Positions 9,219-18,309 of a stretch of 64,000 bases of DNA are shown here, piece after piece (the stretch's first letter is position 1; the number at the start of each line of letters is the position of its first letter). Both the position numbers and the translations under genes were made by a program. This stretch comes from Mycoplana azooxidifex (GTDB lineage: Bacteria > Pseudomonadota > Alphaproteobacteria > Rhizobiales > Rhizobiaceae), in assembly GCF_014196765.1 (NCBI RefSeq), contig NZ_JACIEE010000009.1:228318-292317 (forward strand). The letters are read 5' to 3'. A model generated the notes under the pieces. The model was not told where the DNA came from, did not search any database, and saw nothing but the letters and a program-made list of their open reading frames with translations.

Positions 9219-10112
9219 CTACGCTCGGAAGCGCAGCGCATCCACGACAGCCGCGAATGCCGGAGAGGCATGCCTTCGATTGGGGTAGTACAGATGATAG
9301 CCCGCAAACGGCTCGCACCAGTCTTCCAAAACCCGGATTAAATCACCCCTACGGACATCTTCCACCACTTGGTCCTCGGGCATATACGCCAGACCAAGTC
9401 CACGTAGCGCGGCGTCGCGACGCATTCCCATGTTGTTGAAGACGAGTTGGCCTTCGACCCTGACCTTGACCTCATGCCCGTCCTTTTCGAACTCCCAGGG
9501 AAATATGTTTCCATAGGTGGGCATGCGAATCTGAATGCAGTTGTGGTTCGTGAGGTCTTGGGGCGTTTCGGGCCACGGATTGCGTTGGAAATACGACTTC
9601 GCTCCCACGACGGCCATACGCATCTCCGGACCGATCTTAATGGCGATCATGTCCTTGGCGACCTGCTCCCCAAGGCGAACACCCGCGTCGTATCGCTCCG
9701 CAACGATGTCCGTCAGCCCGTAGTCCACGGTAATCTCGACGTTGATCTCGGGGTAATTTGGCAGGATTTTTTCGAGTGCGGGAGCGAGAACGGAGATCGC
9801 GGCGTGCTCACCCGCCGTGATCCGGACGGTTCCGGCAGGTTTATCCCGCATCTCGCTGAGCGCCGACAGTTCTGACTGGATTTCATCGAACCGAGGCCCC
9901 GCCGTCTGAAGGAGGCGCTCTCCCGCAGGCGTCGGCGAGACGCGCCTGGTCGTCCTTGTCAGCAGCCGAAGACCAAGCCGCTCCTCGAGACCGCGCACAG
10001 TCTGACTGAGCGCCGACTGGGAGACGCCGAGTTTTACGGCCGCCCGGGTAAAGCTCTCCTCGCGCGCCACCGTGACGAACGCGACCAGATCGTTGAAGTT
10101 CTCCTGCGGCAT
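9219..10112 (-). CDS. LysR-family transcriptional regulator
   Basis: The 297-aa protein has a classical LysR HTH at residues about 6-63 (SFTRAAVKLGVSQSALSQTV, then LGLRLLTRTTRRVSPTPAGE). The effector domain at about 90-295 is of the CrgA/DmlR-like type (GTVRITAGEHAAISVLAPAL). It is divergent from an MFS exporter gene whose start is 133 bp away, with a palindromic LysR-type box between them. The neighbouring aldo/keto reductase and hydrolase suggest a detoxification regulon (inference). Confidence 0.95.
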   Translation of the reverse strand: MPQENFNDLVAFVTVAREESFTRAAVKLGVSQSALSQTVRGLEERLGLRLLTRTTRRVSPTPAGERLLQTAGPRFDEIQSELSALSEMRDKPAGTVRITAGEHAAISVLAPALEKILPNYPEINVEITVDYGLTDIVAERYDAGVRLGEQVAKDMIAIKIGPEMRMAVVGAKSYFQRNPWPETPQDLTNHNCIQIRMPTYGNIFPWEFEKDGHEVKVRVEGQLVFNNMGMRRDAALRGLGLAYMPEDQVVEDVRRGDLIRVLEDWCEPFAGYHLYYPNRRHASPAFAAVVDALRFRA

Positions 10113-10139
10113 TCATTAGGCGCCCTTATAGCTTCATCC

Positions 10140-10158
10140 CGATTAGTGCCTCTAATCG
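10140..10158. promoter_or_regulatory. LysR-box palindrome in divergent promoter
   Basis: CGATTAGTGCCTCTAATCG is a perfect 7-bp inverted repeat with a 5-base centre. It contains the canonical T-N11-A LysR core (T at 10143, A at 10155). It sits 28-46 bp upstream of the LysR start and about 90 bp ahead of the MFS start, the expected place for autoregulation and divergent activation. Confidence 0.6.
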
Positions 10159-10245
10159 AAATGGTCGGCAAGGAATATCTTGCCAGCATCGAAACCGCAG
10201 CTTCGTCGTGGAGGACGGCCTTGCAAAGCGCAGAACGGACGAGCG

Positions 10246-11691
10246 ATGCCTACCGAACAATCGACCGCCTCCCATTCAAACAAGACCGCGATCCTCGCCA
10301 TCATCCTCATCAGCTATGTGATGATCGTCCTCGACATCTCGGTCGTGCTCACAGGGTTGCCCAAGATCCATCACGAACTTGGTTTCACAGATGCTGGGCT
10401 TGCCTGGGTGCAGAGCGCCTACACGCTGACTTTCGGGGGATTTCTTCTGCTCGGCGCAAGAGCGGGTGACATCCTCGGCCGCCGTCGGATGTTCATGGTC
10501 GGCATGGCGATCTTCACCTTGGCTTCAGTCGCGATCGGTGCCTCGCAATCATCCGCATGGATGCTTGCCTGGCGAGCGATCCAGGGGCTGGGTTCGGCCA
10601 TTCTCGCACCTTCGACGCTGGCTCTGTTGCAGACACATTTTGACGAGGGCGAAGAGCGTGTCCGGGCGGTGTCGCTCTACAGCGCCGCGGCGGGGGTTTC
10701 CGCCACCGTTGGGCTGATCGCCGGCGGCCTTCTCGCCGACTGGCTGTCGTGGCGTGTCGGCTTCCTGCTCAACCTGCCGATCGGGATAGCAATGATCCTC
10801 GCGGCGCGCGCCTACATCCCTGAAACAGGCAAGCGTCCAGGTGCCTTCGATGTCCCGGGTGCGCTCACATCGACAATCGGAATGAGCGCGCTCGTCTACG
10901 GGTTCATTCGCTCGGCACAGGCAGGCTGGGACGCCACCACCGTCGCAATTCTCCTTTCCTCCATCGTCCTCATTGGCCTGTTCGTTCTGATCGAACGCCG
11001 TGCGCGGCAGCCCATTCTTCCGCTCCGCCTGTTCTCTGACGTGGAACGATCGGGCGCCTACGGTGCGCGCGTCCTCTATCTCGCCGCGATGGTCGGGTTC
11101 TTCTTTTTCACGACGCTCTATCTTCAGGAAGTCGCCGGCTTCCGCCCCGCTCTCACGGGCCTGGCTTTCGTCCCTGCGACGATCCTGCACGTCCCGATCG
11201 CGATGATCGTGCCGCGTCTCATCCGCCGCTTCGGTCGCAATACGGTTCTGGTCGCCGGAATGCTCATCGGCATCATCGCCATGGGCTGGTTGAGCCGTGC
11301 GGGCGTGGGATCCGATTACTGGAGCGCCGTAGCGTTGCCGATGATCCTGATCGGGGTCAGCCAGGGTCTGACGCTCAGCCCCCTGACATCCTCCGGTGTG
11401 GCCCGTGTGGATCATTCAGATGCCGGAGCGGCCTCTGGCGTGGTCAACGTCGCCCACCAGATTGGAAGCTCCGTCGGTCTCAGTGCCCTTATAGCGATTG
11501 CAGCCATTGGATCGGCCGGCCTCAGCGGTGCGGATCTGACCGCCTACCGCGTCTCGCACGCCTTCGACGCTGGAACGGTCATGCTGATCCTAGGGTTTCT
11601 GATCACACTGACAACCATTGTCCCGTCGGTCGGCGAGGCTAACTCGGCCAAGCTCGATGAAGCCAGGACTGCCTGCGCTGCCGATGCCTGA
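10246..11691 (+). CDS. MFS drug exporter, DHA2 (14-TMS EmrB/QacA-like)
   Basis: The 481-aa integral membrane protein has about 14 hydrophobic segments. MFS signature motifs are present: DISVVLTGLPKIHHELG in TM1, GDILGRRRMFMVG in the loop 2-3 and GLGSAILAPSTLALLQ in TM4. The family exchanges cytoplasmic drugs for protons. ATG 10246 gives a normal short N-terminal tail and follows GGACGAG; an upstream in-frame codon at 10180 would add an unlikely 22 residues. It is divergent from the LysR gene and probably under its control. Confidence 0.92.
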   Translation: MPTEQSTASHSNKTAILAIILISYVMIVLDISVVLTGLPKIHHELGFTDAGLAWVQSAYTLTFGGFLLLGARAGDILGRRRMFMVGMAIFTLASVAIGASQSSAWMLAWRAIQGLGSAILAPSTLALLQTHFDEGEERVRAVSLYSAAAGVSATVGLIAGGLLADWLSWRVGFLLNLPIGIAMILAARAYIPETGKRPGAFDVPGALTSTIGMSALVYGFIRSAQAGWDATTVAILLSSIVLIGLFVLIERRARQPILPLRLFSDVERSGAYGARVLYLAAMVGFFFFTTLYLQEVAGFRPALTGLAFVPATILHVPIAMIVPRLIRRFGRNTVLVAGMLIGIIAMGWLSRAGVGSDYWSAVALPMILIGVSQGLTLSPLTSSGVARVDHSDAGAASGVVNVAHQIGSSVGLSALIAIAAIGSAGLSGADLTAYRVSHAFDAGTVMLILGFLITLTTIVPSVGEANSAKLDEARTACAADA

Positions 11692-11777
11692 CCATTCATA
11701 AGCTCTTCCAATAGGGACATGCGGTCCTCGGCGTCTAATCCGACCGAACGCACACACTACATTCGACCACGAAGCTG

Positions 11778-12159
11778 ATGGAGAACAACATGTCCAATGA
11801 GAACAGCGATACACCGCATCCGGTCGGCGAGAGCGCCGCGCTCAGCCGCCGTCTCTTCCTCGGTGCCACAGGCGCTCTAGCATCGGTTCCGATCCTGGAA
11901 GTCGGATCCACGCTGGCGCAGGAGGCGGGCGCTTCTGCCGCCGCGTCTGCGGGGCTTGGCCTTCGCCGGCTCGGCTCGCTGGAGGTTTCCAGCATCGGCA
12001 TCGGCGTCCAGAACATGAGCCACACGTATCAGACGACGATCGAACCGTCGGGAGCTCAAGGAGCTGAACGAGGCGGTCGACGCCATCGAGATTCGCGGCG
12101 CAAGGCTTCCAGATCAGGTGCTTGTCTACTCTGGCGTGGAAGCGCCGCAGCCAAGCTGA
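11778..12159 (+). pseudogene. Internally deleted Tat-exported aldo/keto reductase
   Basis: The first frame reads a short tail, a twin-arginine leader (SRRLFLGATGALASVPIL) and the start of an aldo/keto reductase (GLGLRRLGSLEVSSIGIGVQ, then NMSHTYQTTI). Near 12045 the similarity jumps one frame to RELKELNEAVDAIEIRGARL-PDQ, the C-terminal helix region of the same family, ending at TGA 12157-12159. Roughly 250 central residues, including the catalytic Asp-Tyr-Lys-His set, are missing. The piece therefore looks like one gene fused across a large internal deletion. The open first frame continues to 12230 out of register but does not resemble anything. Confidence 0.75.
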
Positions 12160-13194
<1,035 letters not shown>

Positions 13195-13199
13195 ACAGT

Positions 13200-14318
13200 A
13201 TGACGGGCCGCTCGATCGGCAGGCGGCCCGACGCAACGATGTCCGCATTCGAATCCAAATCCGCCGGACGACCCTCAAGGGCGAAGCCCGGCCCCCTGCG
13301 GGCTGCAGGCCTCGTCCTGTCGCTTACGATTGCCCCAATGTCGGCAGCCGCGGAGAAGGCGGACAAATTGTCAGTCCAGCCGGGTCAAGCTGACAAACTC
13401 GCGGATAGTTCGTCCGTGCGCCATCTCGCAACTGGCGAGCGAATAGGCCATCTACTCTCACATCCCGCCTTCAAAGGATTCGCACCGCTCATTCTCCCGT
13501 GGGATGGTCGGGGCTACGATCCGGAGATGCGTCTCGACCAGATCGCTTCGCTGCTGCCCTACCACAGCGAAGTCAAGCCTGACGTTGTGGTGGCCGGACT
13601 GAATCGCATGATCGAGGACCTCGCAGCCGGACATCAGGTATTCTTCGACATCTACTCCGAGGAGGAGAAGCGTAGCGACCCCAGCAAGGCGAGGGCTGGG
13701 CTGTTCTTCTTCCGAGGCCCACCCGACGCATCTTTCGCGATGATCGCGCCGGGAGGCGGGTTTGCCTATGTCGGTTCAGTTCACGAAGGATTTCCCTACG
13801 CCAACGAGATCAACGCCTGCGGATACAACGCCTTCGTCGTCCGATACCGGGCCGGTGCTGGCGGCTTGGTAGCCACCGAAGACATGGCCGCGGCACTCTC
13901 CTTCGTGTTCCACAACGCCCGAAAGCTTGGCATATCCACGGAAGGCTACTCGCTGTGGGGCAGTTCGGCGGGTGCAAGAATGGCCGCATCTATCGGGTCG
14001 CGCGGGGTGGCCGCGTTTGGCGGCGACAGGATCGACGGGCCCACTACGGTCGTCATGGCGTATACGGCCCGCGCGCCCGTGGAGCCGGCCACCTTCGCAG
14101 TCGTCGGAAAAGACGATGGCATCGCGTCGCCCGCGACCATGCGCCGTCGGATCGATGCGCTGCGCAGGACGGGGACATCCGTGGAATATCTCGAGTACCC
14201 GCGCGTCGGCCACGGCTTCGGTACCGGTGCGGGCACGTCCGCGCAGGGCTGGATAGCGGCCGCGTGCGAATTCTGGAAGAAATCTATGCCAAGACCGGAC
14301 GGAAAGGTTGCTCCATGA
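13200..14318 (+). CDS. Exported alpha/beta hydrolase (esterase/lipase-like)
   Basis: The 372-aa protein has a hydrophobic export segment at about 33-50 (LRAAGLVLSLTIAPMSAAA) followed by an alpha/beta hydrolase domain. A probable catalytic triad is Ser256 in GSSAG, Asp305/306 in GKDDG and His338 in VGHGFG. The oxyanion region is APGGGFAY (about 183-190). It resembles the BD-FAE/acetyl-xylan esterase-like family. It lies 5 bp after the aldo/keto reductase, so it is probably co-transcribed. ATG 13239 would also leave the leader intact and is a possible start. The substrate is not predictable. Confidence 0.85.
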   Translation: MTGRSIGRRPDATMSAFESKSAGRPSRAKPGPLRAAGLVLSLTIAPMSAAAEKADKLSVQPGQADKLADSSSVRHLATGERIGHLLSHPAFKGFAPLILPWDGRGYDPEMRLDQIASLLPYHSEVKPDVVVAGLNRMIEDLAAGHQVFFDIYSEEEKRSDPSKARAGLFFFRGPPDASFAMIAPGGGFAYVGSVHEGFPYANEINACGYNAFVVRYRAGAGGLVATEDMAAALSFVFHNARKLGISTEGYSLWGSSAGARMAASIGSRGVAAFGGDRIDGPTTVVMAYTARAPVEPATFAVVGKDDGIASPATMRRRIDALRRTGTSVEYLEYPRVGHGFGTGAGTSAQGWIAAACEFWKKSMPRPDGKVAP

Positions 14319-14557
14319 GCAGGCTCCTGGTGCTGGTGATCGGCGCGACAGGCAGTGTTGGCAGGCTTGTCGATGACGAGGCACTGAGGGCAGGCCACCG
14401 AGTTCGGGCGCTGGTCCGCACATCGGGCCGGACGGCCTGGGCTGATGGCGTCGCGGAAGCCCGCTTCTTCAGCGTCTCTCGGCGTTTCCCTCGAGGTTCG
14501 CTCTCGGCTCCACGATCAGCTTGTGCATTGCCATTCATCCTCGCGACGACTTTCTAA
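14315..14557 (+). pseudogene. Truncated NAD(P)-binding (NmrA/SDR-like) reductase fragment
   Basis: The frame starts at an ATG overlapping the hydrolase stop (ATGA). It reads MSRLLVLVIGATGSVGRLVD, a clear Rossmann GATGxxG nucleotide-binding start, then ALRAGHRVRALVRTSGRT, the second strand with NADP-binding arginines. After about 45 residues the sequence loses any family resemblance and stops at 80 residues, against 250-300 for complete members. It is a 3'-truncated remnant, still coupled to the upstream gene. Confidence 0.72.
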
Positions 14558-15002
14558 CAACGGTCGCGGCCGCCGAGCCGCCAGCACGAAAGTCCCATTG
14601 ATTCAAGGACTCCGTTCCATCCAATGCCGGTTGCCCGAGCACATACCAATGGTTTGTCGTCCTCGCCAATTTGCCACGTACCCAAAGCAAGTGAAGTGGT
14701 GTCGTGCATCCAAATGCACCGAAGGATTCATGCTGAAAGGAGAGACCCCTTGGCTGCCTGAACTCTCCTACCAGCATTGGCACCGAGCGCTCCGCGATGA
14801 ACCAGTTTTCCACCAGCGGAGCTTCAAGCATCGCGGTGGCGATCGCAAGTCTGGGCCATCCGGAATGTGGCCAAACGGTGGCTTGCAAGAGCTATCACGT
14901 ATCCTGGCTTCACAAAAAAGTTAATCCGTGGTTGCGCGGAAGTTCTGCTAGCTTTCGCGTTGCGGCATGGATCCCCGGGGGCGGCTAACAGCCGATATTC
15001 AC
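14558..15002. other. Intergenic stretch after the truncated reductase, no supported gene
   Basis: This 445-bp stretch separates the decayed accessory block from the molybdenum hydroxylase genes. A 117-codon minus-strand frame (14535-14888) crosses it but has no recognised domain and begins inside the upstream remnant. It may be the scar of the deletion that removed the reductase 3' end and other genes. The promoter for the downstream operon should lie near its right end; no clear -35/-10 pair was identified. Confidence 0.4.
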
Positions 15003-15461
15003 ATGTCATACGATCTCCAGGTCAATGGTAAGTCCTATTCCATCGATGTAGACGGCGATATTCCGCTGCTGTGGGTCCTGCGCGACACCATAGGCCTCAC
15101 CGGAACGAAATTCGGCTGCGGGATCGCCATGTGCGGCGCCTGTACGGTGCACGTCGACGGCTTGCCTGTGCGGTCGTGCGTCATGCCGGTTTCCGACGCG
15201 GTGTCCAAGCCGATCACCACGATCGAGGCGATCGGCGAGACCGTGGAGGGCGCGCGGGTGCAGAAGGCCTGGCTCGACATCGATGTCGTCCAGTGCGGCT
15301 ACTGTCAGTCCGGGCAGATCATGTCCGCCACGGCACTCCTTGCGGCCAATTCGTCGCCGACCGACGAGGACATCGACGCGGTCATGGCCGGAAATATCTG
15401 TCGATGCGGCACCTATCCGCGCATTCGCGCCGCGATCAAGCTGGCCGCGGCGGAGAGGTGA
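15003..15461 (+). CDS. Molybdenum hydroxylase [2Fe-2S] subunit (IorA-like)
   Basis: The 152-aa protein has both cluster sets of the xanthine-oxidase family small subunit. A plant-type ferredoxin site is Cys39, 44, 47 and 59 ([16 protein letters not shown]), and the second site is Cys98, 101, 133 and 135 (QCGYCQSGQ and [10 protein letters not shown]). It passes electrons from the molybdenum subunit onward. ATG 15003 gives the conserved N-terminus [12 protein letters not shown]; upstream in-frame codons are unlikely. It has no export signal, so if the complex is periplasmic it would be carried by the large subunit. The next gene follows after 5 bp. Confidence 0.93.
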   Translation: MSYDLQVNGKSYSIDVDGDIPLLWVLRDTIGLTGTKFGCGIAMCGACTVHVDGLPVRSCVMPVSDAVSKPITTIEAIGETVEGARVQKAWLDIDVVQCGYCQSGQIMSATALLAANSSPTDEDIDAVMAGNICRCGTYPRIRAAIKLAAAER

Positions 15462-15466
15462 GTGTG

Positions 15467-17620
15467 ATGTCCATCCACGACAAAGTCACCCTTCCCGTAT
15501 CGCGCCGTCATTTCCTGATCGGCGCATCGCTGACGGCTTCCGGCCTCGTCATCGGCCTGAGGCCTGCGCCTTCGTCCGCCGCACCGGAGGCCTTCGAGGC
15601 CGGTGCCTTCATCCGCATTCCGGCCGAAGGCAAGATCGTGTTCGTCATGCCGTCGGTGGAAATGGGGCAGGGCATCTACACGGCCGTGGCGATGCTTCTG
15701 GCCGAGGAACTGGAAGTTTCCCTCGATCAGGTGGAACTGGAGCACGCGCCCGCCGATCCTGCGCTATATGCAAACCCCTTGCTCGGCGACCAGATCACCG
15801 GAGGCTCGCTTGCCATCCGCGGCGTCTACGAGCAGATGCGCAAGGCCGGCGCCACCGCGCGCGTCATGCTGGTGAACGCCGCTGCGCGTGGCTGGGACGT
15901 GGCGCCGGAGACCTGCACGGCCGAGGCCGGGCAGGTCGTTCATGCCGCAAGCAACCGCCGCGCCGCCTATGGCAGCCTGGTGGAGGCGGCAGCGGCGCAG
16001 GCCGTCCCGCAGGAAGTGCCTTTGAAACCTGCGACCAGTTTCAAGGTGATCGGCCAGTCCGTCCGGCGGCTCGACAGTCCGGAGAAGGTCAACGGTTCGG
16101 CCAAGTTCGGGATCGATGCCCGCCCGGACGGCGTGTCCTATGCGGCGATCGCACTCTGTCCCCACTTCGGCGGCAAGCTGCGCTCGCTCGAGGATGCCCC
16201 CGCCTTGGCGGTCAAGGGCGTCAGGCAGGTCGTGCGGATCGATGATGCCGTCGCCGTCGTCGCCGACAATACCGGTGCCGCCCGCAAGGGGCTCGCTGCC
16301 CTGTCCATCGACTGGGATCCGGGTCCGAACGGCAATCTTACGCTGGCCGATCTCGAAGGACGCGCCGAGAATGCGATCGAGGGCAGCGCCCTGCCGCATA
16401 TCAACGAGGGCGATGTCGAAAAGGCGGAAGCCGAGCACGGTCCTGTCCACGAGTTCGTCTATCGGCTGCCGATCCTGACGCATACGGCGATGGAGCCGCT
16501 GAACTGCACGCTCCATATCCGCAGCGACGGCTGCGAGGTCTGGGTCGGCACGCAGGTCATGGGTCGGGCGAGGCAGGCCGTGGCCGATGTCACAGGGCTG
16601 CCGGTGGACAAGGTCGTGGTGCACAACCACCTGCTGGGCGGCGGCTTCGGCCGCAGGCTCGACGTCGACAGCGTCATCGTGGCGGCGAAGATCGCGCAGC
16701 AGGTCGATGGCCCGGTCAAGGTGACCTGGAGCCGCGAGGAGGATATCCGCCACGACTGTTATCGCTACCTCAACTACAGCAAGGTCACGGCGACCCTGGA
16801 TGCGGACGGCATGCCCGTTTCCTGGCGCCACCGCGTCATCGGCCCCTCCGTCATGGCGCGCTGGCTGCCGGCCTTCACGCGCGACGGCATAGACCTCGAC
16901 ATCATGGCCGGCGCGGAATCTCCCTATGCCATCGCCAACAAATATACGGACTTCGTGCGGCACGAGGCGCCGGACGGCATGTTGACGGGCAATTGGCGCG
17001 GCGTCGGCGCCACGCGCAACATCCCGCCGGTCGAGGGCGGGATCGACGAACTGGCCCATATCGCCGGCGTCGATCCGCTCGAATACCGCCGCCGGCTGCT
17101 CCAGCACAAGCCGCGTCTCCTGGGCGCGCTCGATCTTGCGGCCGAGAAGGCGGGCTGGTCGACCGCGCCTGCGCAAGGGATGGGCAGGGGGATCGCCGTT
17201 GCGGAGGATTTCGGCAGCTTTGCCGCGATGATCGCCGAAGCCGGCATCGCCGAGGACGGAAGCCTCAAGATCGATCGCATCGTCTGCGCGGTCGATTGCG
17301 GCCAGGTCATCAATCCGGACACGGTGGAGGCCCAGATCCAGAGCGGCATCGTCTATGGCCTGAGCGCCGCCCTCTATGGGCGTATCACGGTCGAGAACGG
17401 CGCTGTCGTCGAGGGCAACTTCGACGATTCCCCCGTTCTGCGGATCCACGAGACGCCGAAGATCGAAGTGCACATCGTGCCGAGTTCGGAGGCGCCGGGC
17501 GGCATTGGAGAGATCGGCACCCCCGGTGTGGCGCCCTCGCTCCTCAACGCGCTCTTCGTCGTCACCGGCAAGCGGCTGCGATCGCTCCCGATCGACCAAA
17601 GTGAATTGCGGAGGGTGTGA
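15467..17620 (+). CDS. Molybdenum hydroxylase large subunit (IorB-like), Tat-exported
   Basis: The 717-aa protein belongs to the molybdopterin-binding aldehyde/isoquinoline oxidoreductase group. A twin-arginine leader SRRHFLIGASLTASGLV is at about residues 12-28. The cofactor-binding signatures include VEMGQGIYTAVA, NHLLGGGFGRRLD and a C-terminal GGIGEIGTPGVAP that contains the catalytic glutamate. The reaction type is hydroxylation of an aldehyde or N-heterocycle with water. An earlier frame opening at 15071 is out of register with the small subunit and is not the start. Followed directly by a cytochrome c gene, it probably donates electrons to the respiratory chain rather than to oxygen or NAD. 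Confidence 0.92.
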   Translation: MSIHDKVTLPVSRRHFLIGASLTASGLVIGLRPAPSSAAPEAFEAGAFIRIPAEGKIVFVMPSVEMGQGIYTAVAMLLAEELEVSLDQVELEHAPADPALYANPLLGDQITGGSLAIRGVYEQMRKAGATARVMLVNAAARGWDVAPETCTAEAGQVVHAASNRRAAYGSLVEAAAAQAVPQEVPLKPATSFKVIGQSVRRLDSPEKVNGSAKFGIDARPDGVSYAAIALCPHFGGKLRSLEDAPALAVKGVRQVVRIDDAVAVVADNTGAARKGLAALSIDWDPGPNGNLTLADLEGRAENAIEGSALPHINEGDVEKAEAEHGPVHEFVYRLPILTHTAMEPLNCTLHIRSDGCEVWVGTQVMGRARQAVADVTGLPVDKVVVHNHLLGGGFGRRLDVDSVIVAAKIAQQVDGPVKVTWSREEDIRHDCYRYLNYSKVTATLDADGMPVSWRHRVIGPSVMARWLPAFTRDGIDLDIMAGAESPYAIANKYTDFVRHEAPDGMLTGNWRGVGATRNIPPVEGGIDELAHIAGVDPLEYRRRLLQHKPRLLGALDLAAEKAGWSTAPAQGMGRGIAVAEDFGSFAAMIAEAGIAEDGSLKIDRIVCAVDCGQVINPDTVEAQIQSGIVYGLSAALYGRITVENGAVVEGNFDDSPVLRIHETPKIEVHIVPSSEAPGGIGEIGTPGVAPSLLNALFVVTGKRLRSLPIDQSELRRV

Positions 17621-17622
17621 CC

Positions 17623-18264
17623 ATGGCCGGGAAACTGCTTGCAATGCCGCTCCTTGCCGCGCTAGTCGCGGTCGGCGTCGCCGCCGGCATGGGGCCCCTG
17701 CGCAGTCATGCCGAAACGTCCGATGGCGGAACCCTCAAGGCGGTCTCCGACTTCGAGACCATTGCCGACACCGGGGCACGCTCGAAGGCGATTTTCGTGG
17801 AGGCCAGCCGTGTTTTGACGCATCCACGCTGCATCAACTGCCATCCGGCAACGCGCAGCCCCACCCAGGGCGAAAACCTGCATCCGCATGTGCCGCTGAT
17901 GATCGCAGCCGAGAGCGCCGTGGGCCCGGCGGGGCTTGCCTGCGCCGCCTGCCACGGCGCCGAGAACCGTCCGATCGTCGGCAGCCGCCTGAAATCCATT
18001 CCGGGCAATGCCCATTGGTCGCTGGCGCCGGCCAGCATGGCCTGGCAGGGACTGACGGTCGGCGAGATCTGCCGGCAGGTGAAGGACACGGAGCGGAACG
18101 GCAATCGCTCGCATGCCGACCTCGTGCGCCACATGGGAGAGGACCACCTGGTCGGCTGGGCCTGGCATCCGGGCGAAGGCAGGAGCGCGCCCCCGGGCTC
18201 GCAGGTAACCTTTGCCGCCCTGATCGACGCGTGGGTCACGACAGGGGCCGAATGTCCTGATTGA
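17623..18264 (+). CDS. Diheme cytochrome c partner of the molybdenum hydroxylase
   Basis: The 213-aa secreted protein has a Sec signal peptide (LLAMPLLAALVAVGVAAGMG) and two covalent heme sites: CINCH (Cys70, Cys73, His74) and CAACH (Cys107, Cys110, His111). Its position 2 bp after the molybdopterin subunit and the periplasmic location predict that it accepts electrons from the hydroxylase. ATG 17623 follows GGAGG; a GTG at 17617 overlaps the previous stop and is less likely. Methionine or histidine distal ligands cannot be assigned confidently. Confidence 0.88.
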   Translation: MAGKLLAMPLLAALVAVGVAAGMGPLRSHAETSDGGTLKAVSDFETIADTGARSKAIFVEASRVLTHPRCINCHPATRSPTQGENLHPHVPLMIAAESAVGPAGLACAACHGAENRPIVGSRLKSIPGNAHWSLAPASMAWQGLTVGEICRQVKDTERNGNRSHADLVRHMGEDHLVGWAWHPGEGRSAPPGSQVTFAALIDAWVTTGAECPD

Positions 18265-18309
18265 AGTACGTCGCGATCCTTTCAGATTCGCGCCCGACGA
18301 GCCTGATCG

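Noticed and set aside
14535..14888. 117-codon minus-strand frame in the gap before the molybdenum hydroxylase
   Set aside because: It has no recognised domain, starts inside a remnant and has no ribosome site; it cannot be supported as a gene.
15764..17644. 626-codon minus-strand open frame
   Set aside because: It is antisense to the molybdopterin subunit gene and lacks any motif.
18265..18309. Terminator between the cytochrome c and HlyD genes
   Set aside because: No stem with a T-tract was found in this short convergent gap.
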